From the NCBI GenBank assembly GCA_017745595.1, contig WMBV01000004.1:124001-188000 (forward strand): DNA of 64,000 nt, given 5' to 3'. Source of the DNA: Bordetella petrii (GTDB lineage: Bacteria > Pseudomonadota > Gammaproteobacteria > Burkholderiales > Burkholderiaceae_B). A program made the translations under genes and the position numbers. This document shows, one piece after another, positions 7,421 to 16,258 of this stretch; the stretch's first letter is position 1, and each line of letters begins with the position of its first letter. The notes beneath the pieces are model-generated. The model was not told where the DNA came from. It made no database searches and worked only from the letters and a program-made list of their open reading frames with translations.

Positions 7421-9583
7421 ATGGCAACTGATCTGGTGGGCGCGGCCGGCAATCATCCTGGCGATTTCCCCGATTTGACGCGGTTCTTTGCGCCACGGCG
7501 GATCGCGCTGGTGGGCGCGACAGAAGATTTGTCGAAGTTTGGCGGGCGGTGCATGCGCCAGACCATGGATTTCGGATACACCGGGGCCATCTATCCGGTG
7601 AACCCGCGCCGCGCAACGGTTTTCGGCCTGCCATGCCACCGCTCGATTGCCGAGCTGCCCGAAGTGCCCGACCATGTGGGCATCGTGCTGCCCGCCACGG
7701 CCGTGCCGCAGGCGCTTGAAGAATGCGCGGCGCGCGGCGTGCCATTCGCCACGGTGTTCTCTTCGGGCTTTGGCGAACTGGGCACCGAGGCCGGCCGGGC
7801 TATGCAGCAACGGATCGTGCAGCAGGCCCGGGAAGGCGGCATCCGGCTGATGGGGCCGAACTGCAACGGCATGGTCAATTTCGTGGATGGCTTCGCGCTG
7901 ACGTCCACGGCCACCATCCAGGGCAAGCGCCGGCCCGCCGGCGACATTGCCGTGGTCAGCCAGTCGGGCGGCGCGGGGCAGGTCAATGTCATGTGGCGCG
8001 CCCAGCAGGCCGGACTGGGCATCAGCTACCAGGTCAGCTGCGGCAACGCCGCCGACCTGGACCTGATCGATTACGCCTGGTTCATGCTGGAAAGCGCGGC
8101 CACGCGCGTTGTGCTGATGCTGGCCGAGCGCCTGACGGACGGCGACCGTCTGCGCCGGCTGGCGTCGCGCGCGGACGCGCTGGGCAAGAGCATCGTGATG
8201 GTGAAGGTGGGGCGCACCGAGGCCGGCAGCCGCGCGGCGGCTTCGCATACCGGCGCGATCACGGGGGCCGACGATGTCTGCGATGCGGCCTTGCGCCAGA
8301 TGGGCATTGTGCGCGTGGACGACTGCAACGAACTCTACGAAACCGCGATGCTGCTGCGCCAGGGGCGCACGGTTGCCGGCCGTGGCGCGGCGGCGACTTC
8401 CATTTCGGGCGGCAATCTGGTCATGGTGGCGGACCTGGGGGCCTCGCTGGGCCTGGAGTGGCCCGAATACACGCCGCATACGCGCGAACGCCTGGCGCAG
8501 GCGCTGCCCGGGTTCGGCTCGGCCGCCAACCCTACTGACCTGACCGCCGCGGCGATTGGCCAGGATGGGGCGTACGAGCAGGCCGCCCGGGCCATACTGG
8601 CCGATCCGGCGGTGGACGTCATGATTCCCGTCCTGACGATCGCCAGCGCGGCCGATATCAGGACGATGGCGCGCGTGGCCGCGGCCAGCGAAAAAATCGT
8701 GCCCATTCTCTGGACCGGCTGCGCATCGGACGATCCGGCGCTGACGCCCGAGACGCTGGTGGCGGAAGGCCAGGCCGTGTACCGGGACGCGCTGGCTTGC
8801 CTGAAAGCGGTGCGGCGCGTCATGGACCATGGCGAATGGCGGCGGCGCCAGGGCGAGGCGCCCGCGGCGCGGCCGGCGGGAACCGACGCGGCGGCGGCGC
8901 GCCAACTGCTGGCGCGAGCCGGCGGGCCGCTCAGCGAGCACCAGTCGAAGGCGCTGCTGGCATGCTACGGCCTGCCGTTGACCCGGGAGTACCTGGCGCG
9001 CTCAGAGGATGAGGCGGTCCGGTGCGCCGCCACGCTGGAGGGCCCGGTGGTGCTGAAGGTGCAGTCCGCCGATATCCCGCACAAGACCGAGGCCGGCGCC
9101 ATACGCATCGGCGTGCAGGGCGGCGCGGCCGTGGCGGCGGCGCATCGCGACATCCTGCAGTCCGCCTCGCGGTATTGCCCGCAAGCCCGCATCGATGGCG
9201 TGCTGGTGCAAGAGATGATCACTGGCGCGCGCGAGATGCTGCTGGGCGTGTCGCGCGACGCCACGTTCGGGCCGGTGCTGGCCATCGGGCTGGGCGGCAT
9301 TCACGTCGAGGTGTTCAAGGATGTGGTGTTCCGCATGGCGCCGCTCAGTCCCGCCGAGGCGCGCCGGGCCATCATGGAATTGCGTAGCGCGGCGCTGCTG
9401 CATGAAGTGCGGGGCCAGCCCGCCGCCGACATCGATGCGCTGGTCGACTGTGTGGTGCGGGTGTCGTGGCTGGCCGCCGACCTGCGCGACAGCCTTGCCG
9501 AGTTGGACATCAACCCCTTGTGCGTGCTGCCCGATGGGCGGGGCGCCCGGGTGGTCGATGCATTAGCCGTGCCTCGCAAGTAG
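7421..9583 (+). CDS. Acyl-CoA synthetase (ADP/NDP-forming), fused alpha and beta domains
   Basis: The 720-residue protein matches the one-chain NDP-forming acetyl-CoA synthetase family. Residues about 15-145 form a CoA-binding Rossmann domain (RIALVGATEDLSKFGGR). Two succinyl-CoA-ligase-like domains follow, with the phospho-histidine H276 in ASHTGAITG. From about residue 500 there is an ATP-grasp domain (GPVVLKVQSADIPHKTEAGAIRIG, FGPVLAIGLGGIHVEV, LAELDINPL). The enzyme would join a carboxylic acid to CoA at the cost of ATP. It probably supplies the activation step for the acyl-CoA genes at 10.6-21.2 kb, which have no other CoA ligase. The substrate cannot be told from sequence. Confidence 0.9.
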   Translation: MATDLVGAAGNHPGDFPDLTRFFAPRRIALVGATEDLSKFGGRCMRQTMDFGYTGAIYPVNPRRATVFGLPCHRSIAELPEVPDHVGIVLPATAVPQALEECAARGVPFATVFSSGFGELGTEAGRAMQQRIVQQAREGGIRLMGPNCNGMVNFVDGFALTSTATIQGKRRPAGDIAVVSQSGGAGQVNVMWRAQQAGLGISYQVSCGNAADLDLIDYAWFMLESAATRVVLMLAERLTDGDRLRRLASRADALGKSIVMVKVGRTEAGSRAAASHTGAITGADDVCDAALRQMGIVRVDDCNELYETAMLLRQGRTVAGRGAAATSISGGNLVMVADLGASLGLEWPEYTPHTRERLAQALPGFGSAANPTDLTAAAIGQDGAYEQAARAILADPAVDVMIPVLTIASAADIRTMARVAAASEKIVPILWTGCASDDPALTPETLVAEGQAVYRDALACLKAVRRVMDHGEWRRRQGEAPAARPAGTDAAAARQLLARAGGPLSEHQSKALLACYGLPLTREYLARSEDEAVRCAATLEGPVVLKVQSADIPHKTEAGAIRIGVQGGAAVAAAHRDILQSASRYCPQARIDGVLVQEMITGAREMLLGVSRDATFGPVLAIGLGGIHVEVFKDVVFRMAPLSPAEARRAIMELRSAALLHEVRGQPAADIDALVDCVVRVSWLAADLRDSLAELDINPLCVLPDGRGARVVDALAVPRK

Positions 9584-9667
9584 TCGGATCTCATGAGGCC
9601 GGTCTTTCAACAGGCCCGGGCGCGCGAGCATCCGGGCCGATAGAACAATATCTATTGGAGACACACC

Positions 9668-10657
9668 ATGAGTACAAAACGGCAGACCCCGCGCATGGCA
9701 CGCTGGGGCAGTGCAGCACTGGCCGCCGCGGCGATGGCGCTAGCCGCGCCCGCGGTATCCGCATATCCGGACCGGCCTATTACGGTCATCAATCCGTGGA
9801 CCGCCGGCGGACCCGCCGACACGGTGGCGCGGCCCATACTCGAGAAGCTGTCGCAGCGCCTGGGCCAGCCCGTGGTGCTGGAGAACCGGGCGGGCGCCAA
9901 CGGCCTGATCGGGGCGACGTATGTGGCGCGGGCCAAGCCCGATGGCTACACGTTGCTTTTCTCGCATGTGGGCCCCATCACCATCAGCCCGGCCTTGACC
10001 AAAGACATGCCTTTCGATCCGGTGCGGGATTTCGCGCCGATCACGCAGGTGGTGTCCGCGCCCACCGTCCTGCTGGTCCGTCCCGGCCTGCCCATCCACA
10101 ATCTGAAAGAGCTGGTCGATTATGCGCGCGCGCATCCCGGCAAGCTGTCTTATGGGTCGGTCGGGCCGGGCAGCACCACGCACCTGGCGGGCGTCATCCT
10201 GGGCGACATGGCCGATATCGACCTCTTGCATGTGCCCTACAAGGGCGCGGCGCCCGTCGTGACCGACCTGTTGGGCGGCCAGATCGACATGGGGTTCCTG
10301 AACATCGCGGGTGCCATGCCGTATATCAAGTCCGGCCAGCTGCGGCCGATCGGCGTCAGTACCCTGAAGCGTTCCGCGCTGCTGCCCGATCTGCCGGCAA
10401 TCGCCGAGACTTATCCGGGCTTCGAAGTGAACTCGTGGTATGGCCTGATGGCCCCCGCGAAGACGCCGCCGGCGATTGTCCAACAGCTGCAGCGCGAGGT
10501 CAGCGAAATCCTGAAGCTGCCCGACATCAAGAAACAGTTCGAAGCCATCGGCCTGGCGCCGGAAGGCACCGCGTCCGATGTCTATGCGCAGCAGATCGAG
10601 CGCGACCTCGCGCGCTGGGCCGATATCGTCAAGGCCGCCGGTCTGAAGCCTCAATAG
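9668..10657 (+). CDS. Bug-type periplasmic solute-binding protein (TTT receptor)
   Basis: The 329-residue protein has a signal peptide (about residues 1-32, ending VSAYP) and the family pattern YPDRPITVINPWTAGGPADTVAR. It also has KPDGYTLLF, FAPITQV and the late DLPAIAETYPGFEVNSWYG. These receptors bind carboxylates for tripartite tricarboxylate transporters. TTGGAGACACACC precedes the ATG. It lies 84 nt after the acyl-CoA synthetase, and no TctA/TctB membrane gene is present in the window. Its 3' end overlaps the convergent alpha/beta hydrolase gene by 29 nt. Confidence 0.9.
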   Translation: MSTKRQTPRMARWGSAALAAAAMALAAPAVSAYPDRPITVINPWTAGGPADTVARPILEKLSQRLGQPVVLENRAGANGLIGATYVARAKPDGYTLLFSHVGPITISPALTKDMPFDPVRDFAPITQVVSAPTVLLVRPGLPIHNLKELVDYARAHPGKLSYGSVGPGSTTHLAGVILGDMADIDLLHVPYKGAAPVVTDLLGGQIDMGFLNIAGAMPYIKSGQLRPIGVSTLKRSALLPDLPAIAETYPGFEVNSWYGLMAPAKTPPAIVQQLQREVSEILKLPDIKKQFEAIGLAPEGTASDVYAQQIERDLARWADIVKAAGLKPQ

Positions 10658-11522
10658 GCGCCGATTGCTGCATGAAAGTCAGGATCCGGTCCACGACGTC
10701 GGCCGGCCGGCTTTCCAGGACGCCGCCATTGGCATCGTCCAGCGTGGCGTAGTGCGCCTGCTGCATCCGGGCGCACAGCGCCGGACCCTGCGGGCCGAAA
10801 TGGGCCTCGGCCTCGGTCAGCAGTTCCAGCACCAGCGTGCGCGCGGCGATGCGCTGCATCGTGCCGGTCAGGTCGAAATCGAAGATGGCGTCGTAGACCG
10901 GCATGACCGACTTCCAGCCCTGCAGATAGTCCAGCACGCGGATTTCGGCCTGCGCGACTTGCGCGGCGTCGGCCCGCGCGGAACGCAGCAGCGCCGGCGG
11001 CCACCAGTAGCCGTCCAGCGTCGCGTGCGCGCCCAGCCAGTTGCGCAGGGCGTCGGCATGCGGATCGCCGCTGGCGTGCGTGGGCGTATAGCGGGCCAGA
11101 AAGTCGCGGATGCCGGCGTTGCGTTCGGCGTGATCGGCGTGGATGCTGTGGGTCTGGCCGGCCAGGATGACGTCGCCCACGCGGTCGGGCCAGTCGCTGG
11201 CCAGCGCCGCGGCAATCTTGTTGCCGGTATGCAGGCCGAACACGTGCGCGCGCTCGATCTCCAGGGTATCCATCAGTTGCACCAGGCTGGCCGCCAGCGC
11301 CGGCAGGCTGATGGGGCCGGGCAGCGGCGCCGAGTTGCCGAAGCCGGGCGTGTCGACGGCGATGGCGCGGAAGTGGGGCGCCAGCAGGGGCAGCATGTGG
11401 CGGAACACACGGTGCGAGCGCGGCGTGGCATGAAGCAGCAGCAGCGGTGCGCCGGTGCCGGCTTCGGCATAGTGCACCTGGCCGCCCGGCGTGGCGGCAT
11501 AGCCGCAGGTCTGGTTGGTCAT
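10629..11522 (-). CDS. Alpha/beta hydrolase fold protein with atypical nucleophile elbow
   Basis: The 297-residue protein has the fold's landmarks: LLLLHATPRSHR for the oxyanion strand-loop, AVDTPGFGNS, and an elbow in HVFGLHTGNKIA. The elbow reads G96-L-H98-T-G100, so a histidine occupies the place normally held by Ser, Cys or Asp. I recall GxHTG elbows in other proteobacterial members, so it may be a real subfamily. A possible acid/His pair lies in LVLELLTEAEAHFG. It is the last gene of the leftward operon, 8 nt after a Bug receptor, and may remove an ester or lactone from the imported substrate. The reaction is not known. Confidence 0.75.
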   Translation of the reverse strand: MTNQTCGYAATPGGQVHYAEAGTGAPLLLLHATPRSHRVFRHMLPLLAPHFRAIAVDTPGFGNSAPLPGPISLPALAASLVQLMDTLEIERAHVFGLHTGNKIAAALASDWPDRVGDVILAGQTHSIHADHAERNAGIRDFLARYTPTHASGDPHADALRNWLGAHATLDGYWWPPALLRSARADAAQVAQAEIRVLDYLQGWKSVMPVYDAIFDFDLTGTMQRIAARTLVLELLTEAEAHFGPQGPALCARMQQAHYATLDDANGGVLESRPADVVDRILTFMQQSAPIEASDRRP

Positions 11523-11530
11523 GGTTGCCC

Positions 11531-12508
11531 TCAATCCATGGTGACGTGGGCCGCGCGGATGATCTGCGCGTAGCGTTCGGAATCGTTGCGCAGGGTCCGG
11601 GCGAACGCTTCGGGCGTGGTGCCTGTCGGCGTGATGCCCAGCGCATCGAAGCGTTGGCGCACTTCGGGTGCCTGCAGGGCTGCGTTGACGTCGGCGTTGA
11701 TTTTGCGCACCAGGTCGCCGGGCAGGCCGGCGGGGGCCAGCACGCCCCACCAGATGCCGCCGTCGAAGCCGGGCAGCGCCGCCTCGGACATGGTGGGCAG
11801 GTCCGGCAGCACCGGCGAGCGCTGCGGGCTGGTCACCGCCAGGGCGCGGATGCGGCCGGCCTGCACCTGCGGCAGTGCCGACGGCATGGCTTCGATCATC
11901 ATCTGCACCGTGCCGCCGACCAGGGCCGCCATGGCGGGCCCGCTGCCGTTGTACGGAATGTGCACGATGTCCACGCCCGCGTCGCGCTTGAACATTTCGG
12001 TGATCAGGTGGATGGACGTGCCGTTGCCGGTGGAGGCGTACGACAGCTTGCCGGGCTGCGCCTTGGCCTGCGCGATCAGTTCCTTGACGGTGCGCGCCGG
12101 CACCGACGGGTGCACCACCGCCAGCATGGGCGCCGTGCCCACCAGCGAAATCGGCGTGAAATCGGCGATGGGGTCGAACGGCAGCTTGGGATTCAGGCCG
12201 GGCAGGATCGCGTGCGTGATGCTGCCCAGCATCAGCGTCAGGCCGTCGGGGGCGGCGCGCGCCACGACGTCGCTGCCGATGACGCCGCTGGCGCCGGGCC
12301 GGTTCTCGACCACCACCGATTGTTTCCAGGCCGCGGTCAGGGGCTGGCTGAGGGCGCGCGCGATCGAATCGTTGGGGCCGCCGGGCGGGTAGGGCACCAC
12401 GATGCGGACCGGGTGTGCGGGGAAACTTTCGGCCGTGCCGGACGCGGCGGGGGCGCCCGCGGTTGCCGCGAGCAGGACGCAGATCAGTAGCCTATGCCAT
12501 GCCATCAT
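11531..12508 (-). CDS. Bug-type periplasmic solute-binding protein (TTT receptor)
   Basis: The start at 12508 follows AAGGAGACAATC, an ideal ribosome site, and gives 325 residues. A signal peptide (MMAWHRLLICVLLAATAG onward) is followed by the signature VRIVVPYPPGGPNDSIAR and the usual KLPFDPIADFTPISLVG, GKLSYASTGNGTSIH and LPDLPTMSEAALPGFDGG segments. It is one of three Bug receptors in this operon; the sequences differ clearly, so they probably bind different or related acids. No transporter membrane subunits are adjacent. Confidence 0.9.
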   Translation of the reverse strand: MMAWHRLLICVLLAATAGAPAASGTAESFPAHPVRIVVPYPPGGPNDSIARALSQPLTAAWKQSVVVENRPGASGVIGSDVVARAAPDGLTLMLGSITHAILPGLNPKLPFDPIADFTPISLVGTAPMLAVVHPSVPARTVKELIAQAKAQPGKLSYASTGNGTSIHLITEMFKRDAGVDIVHIPYNGSGPAMAALVGGTVQMMIEAMPSALPQVQAGRIRALAVTSPQRSPVLPDLPTMSEAALPGFDGGIWWGVLAPAGLPGDLVRKINADVNAALQAPEVRQRFDALGITPTGTTPEAFARTLRNDSERYAQIIRAAHVTMD

Positions 12509-12555
12509 GATTGTCTCCTTGGTGCCGGGCCGGGGCCGCGGCGTGTTCAATCGGC

Positions 12556-13542
12556 TTAATTGATCTTGATGCCGGCTTTGCGGACCACGTCTTCCCACTT
12601 GCGGGTTTCCTGCCGCATGTAGTCGGCGAAGGCCTGCGGGCTCATGGGCATCGGGTCCAGCCCCTGCCTGGCCAGCAGCTGCTGCATGTCCGCACTGTTG
12701 ATAATGCGCGTCAGTTCGGCGTTGAGCTTGTCGACCACCGGCTTGGGCGTGCCGGCCGGGGCCAGGATGCCGAACCACGATCCCACGTCGAAGCCGGGCA
12801 GCCCGGATTCGTCGACGGTGGGCAGCTCGGGCATGGCCGAGGCGCGCTTCTTGGTCGAGATGGCTACGGCGCGCAGCTTGCCGCTGCGCACGTGCGGCAG
12901 CGACGAGGTCATGCCGTCGAAGATCATATCGACGTGCCCGCCCAGCAGATCCACGATGGCTGGCGCGTTGCCCTTGTATGGCACGTGGGTCATGGAAATG
13001 CCGGCCATGTTCTCGAGCAGTTCGCCGGCCAGGTGGGCGCCCTGGCCGGCCCCGCCGGAAGCGAAGCTGAAGCGATTGGGCTGGGCCTTTGACAGCGTGA
13101 TGACGTCGTTGATGGAATGGATGGGGGAGTCCGGCCGCACGACCAGCATCAACGGCAGGGTGGCAACGGTGGTGACTGGCGCGAAATCCTTGACGGGATC
13201 GTAGGGCAGCGTGTCGTACAGGCTGGGGTTGACCACCAGGGTGCCGAAGAAGGCGACCAGCAGGCTGTAGCCATCGGGCGCCGCCTTGGCCACCATTTCG
13301 GTGGCGATGAAGGAATTGCCGCCGGGGCGGTTTTCCACCACCACCGGTACTTTCCAGGCCTGGCCGAGCCGTTCGCCCAGCGCGCGCGAGACGGTATCGG
13401 TGGGGCCGCCGGGCGGGAAGGGCAGGATCAGGTGGATGGGCTTGGACGGGTACGTGTCCTGGGCGGCCGCCGGCAGTGTTGCCGCGCCGGCCAGGCAGGC
13501 CAGGGTCAATATCAGGGGCTTGCAGCGGGAAAGCAATCGCAT
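12556..13542 (-). CDS. Bug-type periplasmic solute-binding protein (TTT receptor)
   Basis: This 328-residue protein starts MRLLSRCKPLILTLACLAG, a signal peptide cleaved near AAAQDTYPS, then IHLILPFPPGGPTDTVSRALG. The remaining family landmarks (PYDPVKDFAPVTTVA, FSFASGGAGQGAHLAGELLENMAG, ELPTVDESGLPGFDVGSWFG) are all present. TGGAGACCCACC lies before the ATG. It is arranged in tandem with the receptor at 11531, 47 nt apart, and follows the flavoprotein gene. Confidence 0.9.
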   Translation of the reverse strand: MRLLSRCKPLILTLACLAGAATLPAAAQDTYPSKPIHLILPFPPGGPTDTVSRALGERLGQAWKVPVVVENRPGGNSFIATEMVAKAAPDGYSLLVAFFGTLVVNPSLYDTLPYDPVKDFAPVTTVATLPLMLVVRPDSPIHSINDVITLSKAQPNRFSFASGGAGQGAHLAGELLENMAGISMTHVPYKGNAPAIVDLLGGHVDMIFDGMTSSLPHVRSGKLRAVAISTKKRASAMPELPTVDESGLPGFDVGSWFGILAPAGTPKPVVDKLNAELTRIINSADMQQLLARQGLDPMPMSPQAFADYMRQETRKWEDVVRKAGIKIN

Positions 13543-13630
13543 GGTGGGTCTCCAGGTGTTGTTGTCGTCATCCGTACCTGCGGTGCGCCGGGCAAATGTC
13601 CGGCTGAGGGAAGAGCCGCCGGGAAGTGGC

Positions 13631-15046
13631 TCAGGATTCGTGGCGCGGCGCCGCGGCCTGGTGCCCTGCGATGCGGCCGAACACCGCGCTCTTGCCCAGC
13701 GACGAGCCCGTCATGTAGGCCGCGCCGTGAAAGCCTCCGGTGACTTCGCCGGCGGCGTACAGGCCGGGGATAGGGTCGCCGTAGACGTCCAGCACGCGGG
13801 CCTGCGCGTCGATCGCCAGCCCCGCGTAGGTGGCCAGCACGGCGCTGGTCGAGGCGTAGGCATAGAACGGCGCGGTGTCGATGCGGCACAGCGCGCCGTA
13901 GTGATTGGCCAGCCCGTCGCGGCCGAACTCAGTGTCGCGGCCATACTGCGCAACGTCGCGGTTGTAGCGGTCCAGCGTGGCGGTCAGCGCGGCCGCGTCG
14001 ATGCCCAGCTGGCCGGCCAGCGCCGCGATAGAGTCGGCCTGCACCAGGTGCCCCGACGCCAGCGCGTCCTGGAAGTCCGAGGTCGTCACGCCGGGCACCG
14101 ACAGGGCCATGATGCCCGCGTCGAAGATCTGGTAGGCCAGGGCGTCGCGCTGTTCCAGGCAGGCATCGCCGCTGATCTTGTACGACACGGATTCGTCGAC
14201 GAAGCGGCGCCCGTCCAAGTTGACGGCGATGCCGCCCTTGAAGATGGCATGGATGAGCAGGCGCTGTTCGGTACCGGAGCTGGGATGCACGCCGAAGGTG
14301 CCGCGCACGTATCCCATGTCGCGCAGGTTCGCGCCCAGCGCCATGCCCATCCGTAGTCCGTCGCCGGTGTTGCCGCGCCCGCCGATGCGCAGCGCGCGGG
14401 TCTGCAGGGGCGCGAACACGCCCAGCCATTCCTCGCTGCGCGAAAATCCGCCGGTGGCCAGTACGATGCCGTGCCTGGCACGCAGCGGCCGGGCCGGCGC
14501 GGCGCCTTCCGCGACCAGCAGCTCCAGGCCGCCGTCGTGGCCGATGTGGCGCAGGCGCTGCGCCTGCGTGTTGCGGCGCAGTTCGAAGCGGCCCGTCGCG
14601 CGAGCGCTATTGTCCAGCGCGGCGATCATCTGCTCTGTGTCGACGCGGTTCGAGCGGGGCACAGACTGGCCGCCACCCAGTTGCACCGAATGGAATCGCA
14701 CCCCATGCTGCTTCAGCCAGCGGTAGGTGTCGAGCTGGGCGGCCGCATAGGCCTGCAGCAGCAGCGGGTCATTGCGCCCGCCGCCCACTTTCTGCAGATC
14801 GGACAGCAGCAGCGCGTCGGAATCGCTGATGCCGGCCGCCAACTGCTCGTCGGTGCCGGCAAAGGCCATGGCGCCGCCGCTGATGAGGGTACTGCCGCCG
14901 ACCTCGTCGAGCTTTTCCAGCATGAGCACGCGGTGGCCTTCCTGCAGGGCCGCCAGGGCGGCGCAGTAGCCGGCCAGCCCACCGCCGCAGACGATGACAT
15001 CTGCCTGGTCGGCCGGCCGCGCCGGGGGAGTGTCTGAAGTGTGCAA
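13631..15046 (-). CDS. FAD-dependent oxidoreductase of the fumarate reductase/ketosteroid dehydrogenase type
   Basis: The 471-residue flavoprotein has an N-terminal dinucleotide fold (ADVIVCGGGLAGYCAALAAL, then LEKLDEVGGSTLISGGAMAF) and a C-terminal FAD segment (PGLYAAGEVTGGFHGAAYMTGSSLG). This architecture is shared by fumarate reductase flavoproteins, tricarballylate dehydrogenase and 3-ketosteroid dehydrogenases, which move hydrogens across a C-C bond next to a carbonyl. The start is TTG at 15046, preceded by GGGAGACCAGCC; no better ATG exists. It is in the leftward acyl-CoA operon, 45 nt after the enoyl-CoA hydratase. The substrate is unknown; desaturation of the carbon skeleton is a reasonable guess. 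Confidence 0.85.
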   Translation of the reverse strand: MHTSDTPPARPADQADVIVCGGGLAGYCAALAALQEGHRVLMLEKLDEVGGSTLISGGAMAFAGTDEQLAAGISDSDALLLSDLQKVGGGRNDPLLLQAYAAAQLDTYRWLKQHGVRFHSVQLGGGQSVPRSNRVDTEQMIAALDNSARATGRFELRRNTQAQRLRHIGHDGGLELLVAEGAAPARPLRARHGIVLATGGFSRSEEWLGVFAPLQTRALRIGGRGNTGDGLRMGMALGANLRDMGYVRGTFGVHPSSGTEQRLLIHAIFKGGIAVNLDGRRFVDESVSYKISGDACLEQRDALAYQIFDAGIMALSVPGVTTSDFQDALASGHLVQADSIAALAGQLGIDAAALTATLDRYNRDVAQYGRDTEFGRDGLANHYGALCRIDTAPFYAYASTSAVLATYAGLAIDAQARVLDVYGDPIPGLYAAGEVTGGFHGAAYMTGSSLGKSAVFGRIAGHQAAAPRHES

Positions 15047-15091
15047 GGCTGGTCTCCCTGGATGTGTTCTTTATGCCCGGGCGGTATCGCG

Positions 15092-15871
15092 CTATTGCCC
15101 GGTGTAGCGGGGCGGACGCTTTTCCTGGAACGCGCGCGCGGCTTCCTGGCGGTCCTGGGTATCCACCAGGTGCGCGGACAGGTCGCTTTCCAGCCGCATG
15201 CCGTCGGCCAGCGGCAGTTCGGCGCCGCCGCGCACCGCTTCTTTGGCGAACTGCATGGCCAGCGGCGGGCGCGCGGCGATGTGCCGGGCCAGGTCGCCGG
15301 CGGCCTGCTGCAGCGCCTCGGGCGCCGCCAGCCGCGAGACCAGGCCCATGGCCAGCGCCCGCTCGGCATCCAGCCGTTCGCCGGTCAGCACCAGGTCGAG
15401 CGCCACGCCCATGCCTAGCACGCGGGTGATGCGCTGCGTGCCGCCGGCGCCGGGGATGATGCCGTGGCCGGTCTCGGGCAGGCCGAAGGTCGCGTTCGTG
15501 GCGGCGATGCGGATGTCGCAGGCCAGCGCGATTTCCAGTCCGCCGCCCAGGCAGTGGCCGTGCACGGCGGCGATCACCGGTTTGAGCGCGCGGTCGAAGG
15601 CGGTGATCCAGTGATGATGCACGCGCGCCTGGCGGTACGCCGCCGGTTGCGGTGCGGTGCCGAATTCCTTGATGTCGGCGCCGACACAGAAGGCGCGCGG
15701 GCCGGCGCCGCGCACCACGATGACCCGCACTTGCGGGTTGGCGTCGGCCTTGGCCACGGCCTCGGGCAGCAGGCGCCTGACATCGTCGTTGATGGCATTC
15801 AGGGCGTCGGGGCGGTTCAGCGTGATCCACGCGACCGCGTCTTCGATATGGACGAGCACGGCGTCGGTCAT
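15092..15871 (-). CDS. Enoyl-CoA hydratase
   Basis: The 259-residue crotonase-fold protein has both acidic residues of hydratases: the glutamate in GGGLEIALACD and the one in FGLPETGHGIIPGAGGTQ. The oxyanion-hole segment is RAFCVGADIKEF. It should add water to a trans-2-enoyl-CoA. The ATG (CGGAGACATC before it) overlaps the stop of the DUF35 gene by 4 nt, so the two are translationally coupled. In this operon it would form the 3-hydroxyacyl-CoA that the thiolase-like/DUF35 pair could then cleave. Confidence 0.9.
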   Translation of the reverse strand: MTDAVLVHIEDAVAWITLNRPDALNAINDDVRRLLPEAVAKADANPQVRVIVVRGAGPRAFCVGADIKEFGTAPQPAAYRQARVHHHWITAFDRALKPVIAAVHGHCLGGGLEIALACDIRIAATNATFGLPETGHGIIPGAGGTQRITRVLGMGVALDLVLTGERLDAERALAMGLVSRLAAPEALQQAAGDLARHIAARPPLAMQFAKEAVRGGAELPLADGMRLESDLSAHLVDTQDRQEAARAFQEKRPPRYTGQ

Positions 15872-16254
15872 GATGTCTCCGGGATGGGTTCGAACTGCGG
15901 CGGCTGGCCCGGCGCGCCGGCGCGCACTTGCACGGGCAGGCCGATGCGGGCCTGGTCGGGCGCGATGCCGACCAGCCGCGTCATCAGGTGCGGTCCTTCG
16001 TCGGTGGCGACGATGGCCACGGTGTAGGGCACGTCGGCGGCGAATGCCGGGCTGGGCGCGCGGTGCACGACGGAATAGCTGTAGACGGTGCCGCGCCCGC
16101 TGGCGCGCGCCGGCACTACGTCGGTGCTGCCGCAGAACGGGCAGGCCGGGCGCGGGTAGAAATGGAAGCGCCGGCAGGCGGCGCAGTGCGGCAGGGCGAA
16201 GCCCAGGCCGCGCACCCGGCCCCAGTAGGAATCGTATTGGTCTGTGTCGGACAT
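15868..16254 (-). CDS. DUF35 OB-fold protein with zinc ribbon
   Basis: The 128-residue protein has an N-terminal zinc ribbon (HCAACRRFHFYPRPACPFCG, two CxxC pairs) and a C-terminal OB fold (GRGTVYSYSVVHRAPSPAF, PYTVAIVATDEGPHLMTRL). DUF35 proteins form complexes with thiolase-superfamily partners. In the steroid side-chain aldolase Ltp2-ChsH2 the DUF35 part is needed for activity. The gene lies 4 nt after the thiolase-like gene and overlaps the hydratase gene, a typical arrangement for such a complex. Confidence 0.9.
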   Translation of the reverse strand: MSDTDQYDSYWGRVRGLGFALPHCAACRRFHFYPRPACPFCGSTDVVPARASGRGTVYSYSVVHRAPSPAFAADVPYTVAIVATDEGPHLMTRLVGIAPDQARIGLPVQVRAGAPGQPPQFEPIPETS

Positions 16255-16258
16255 GGCG

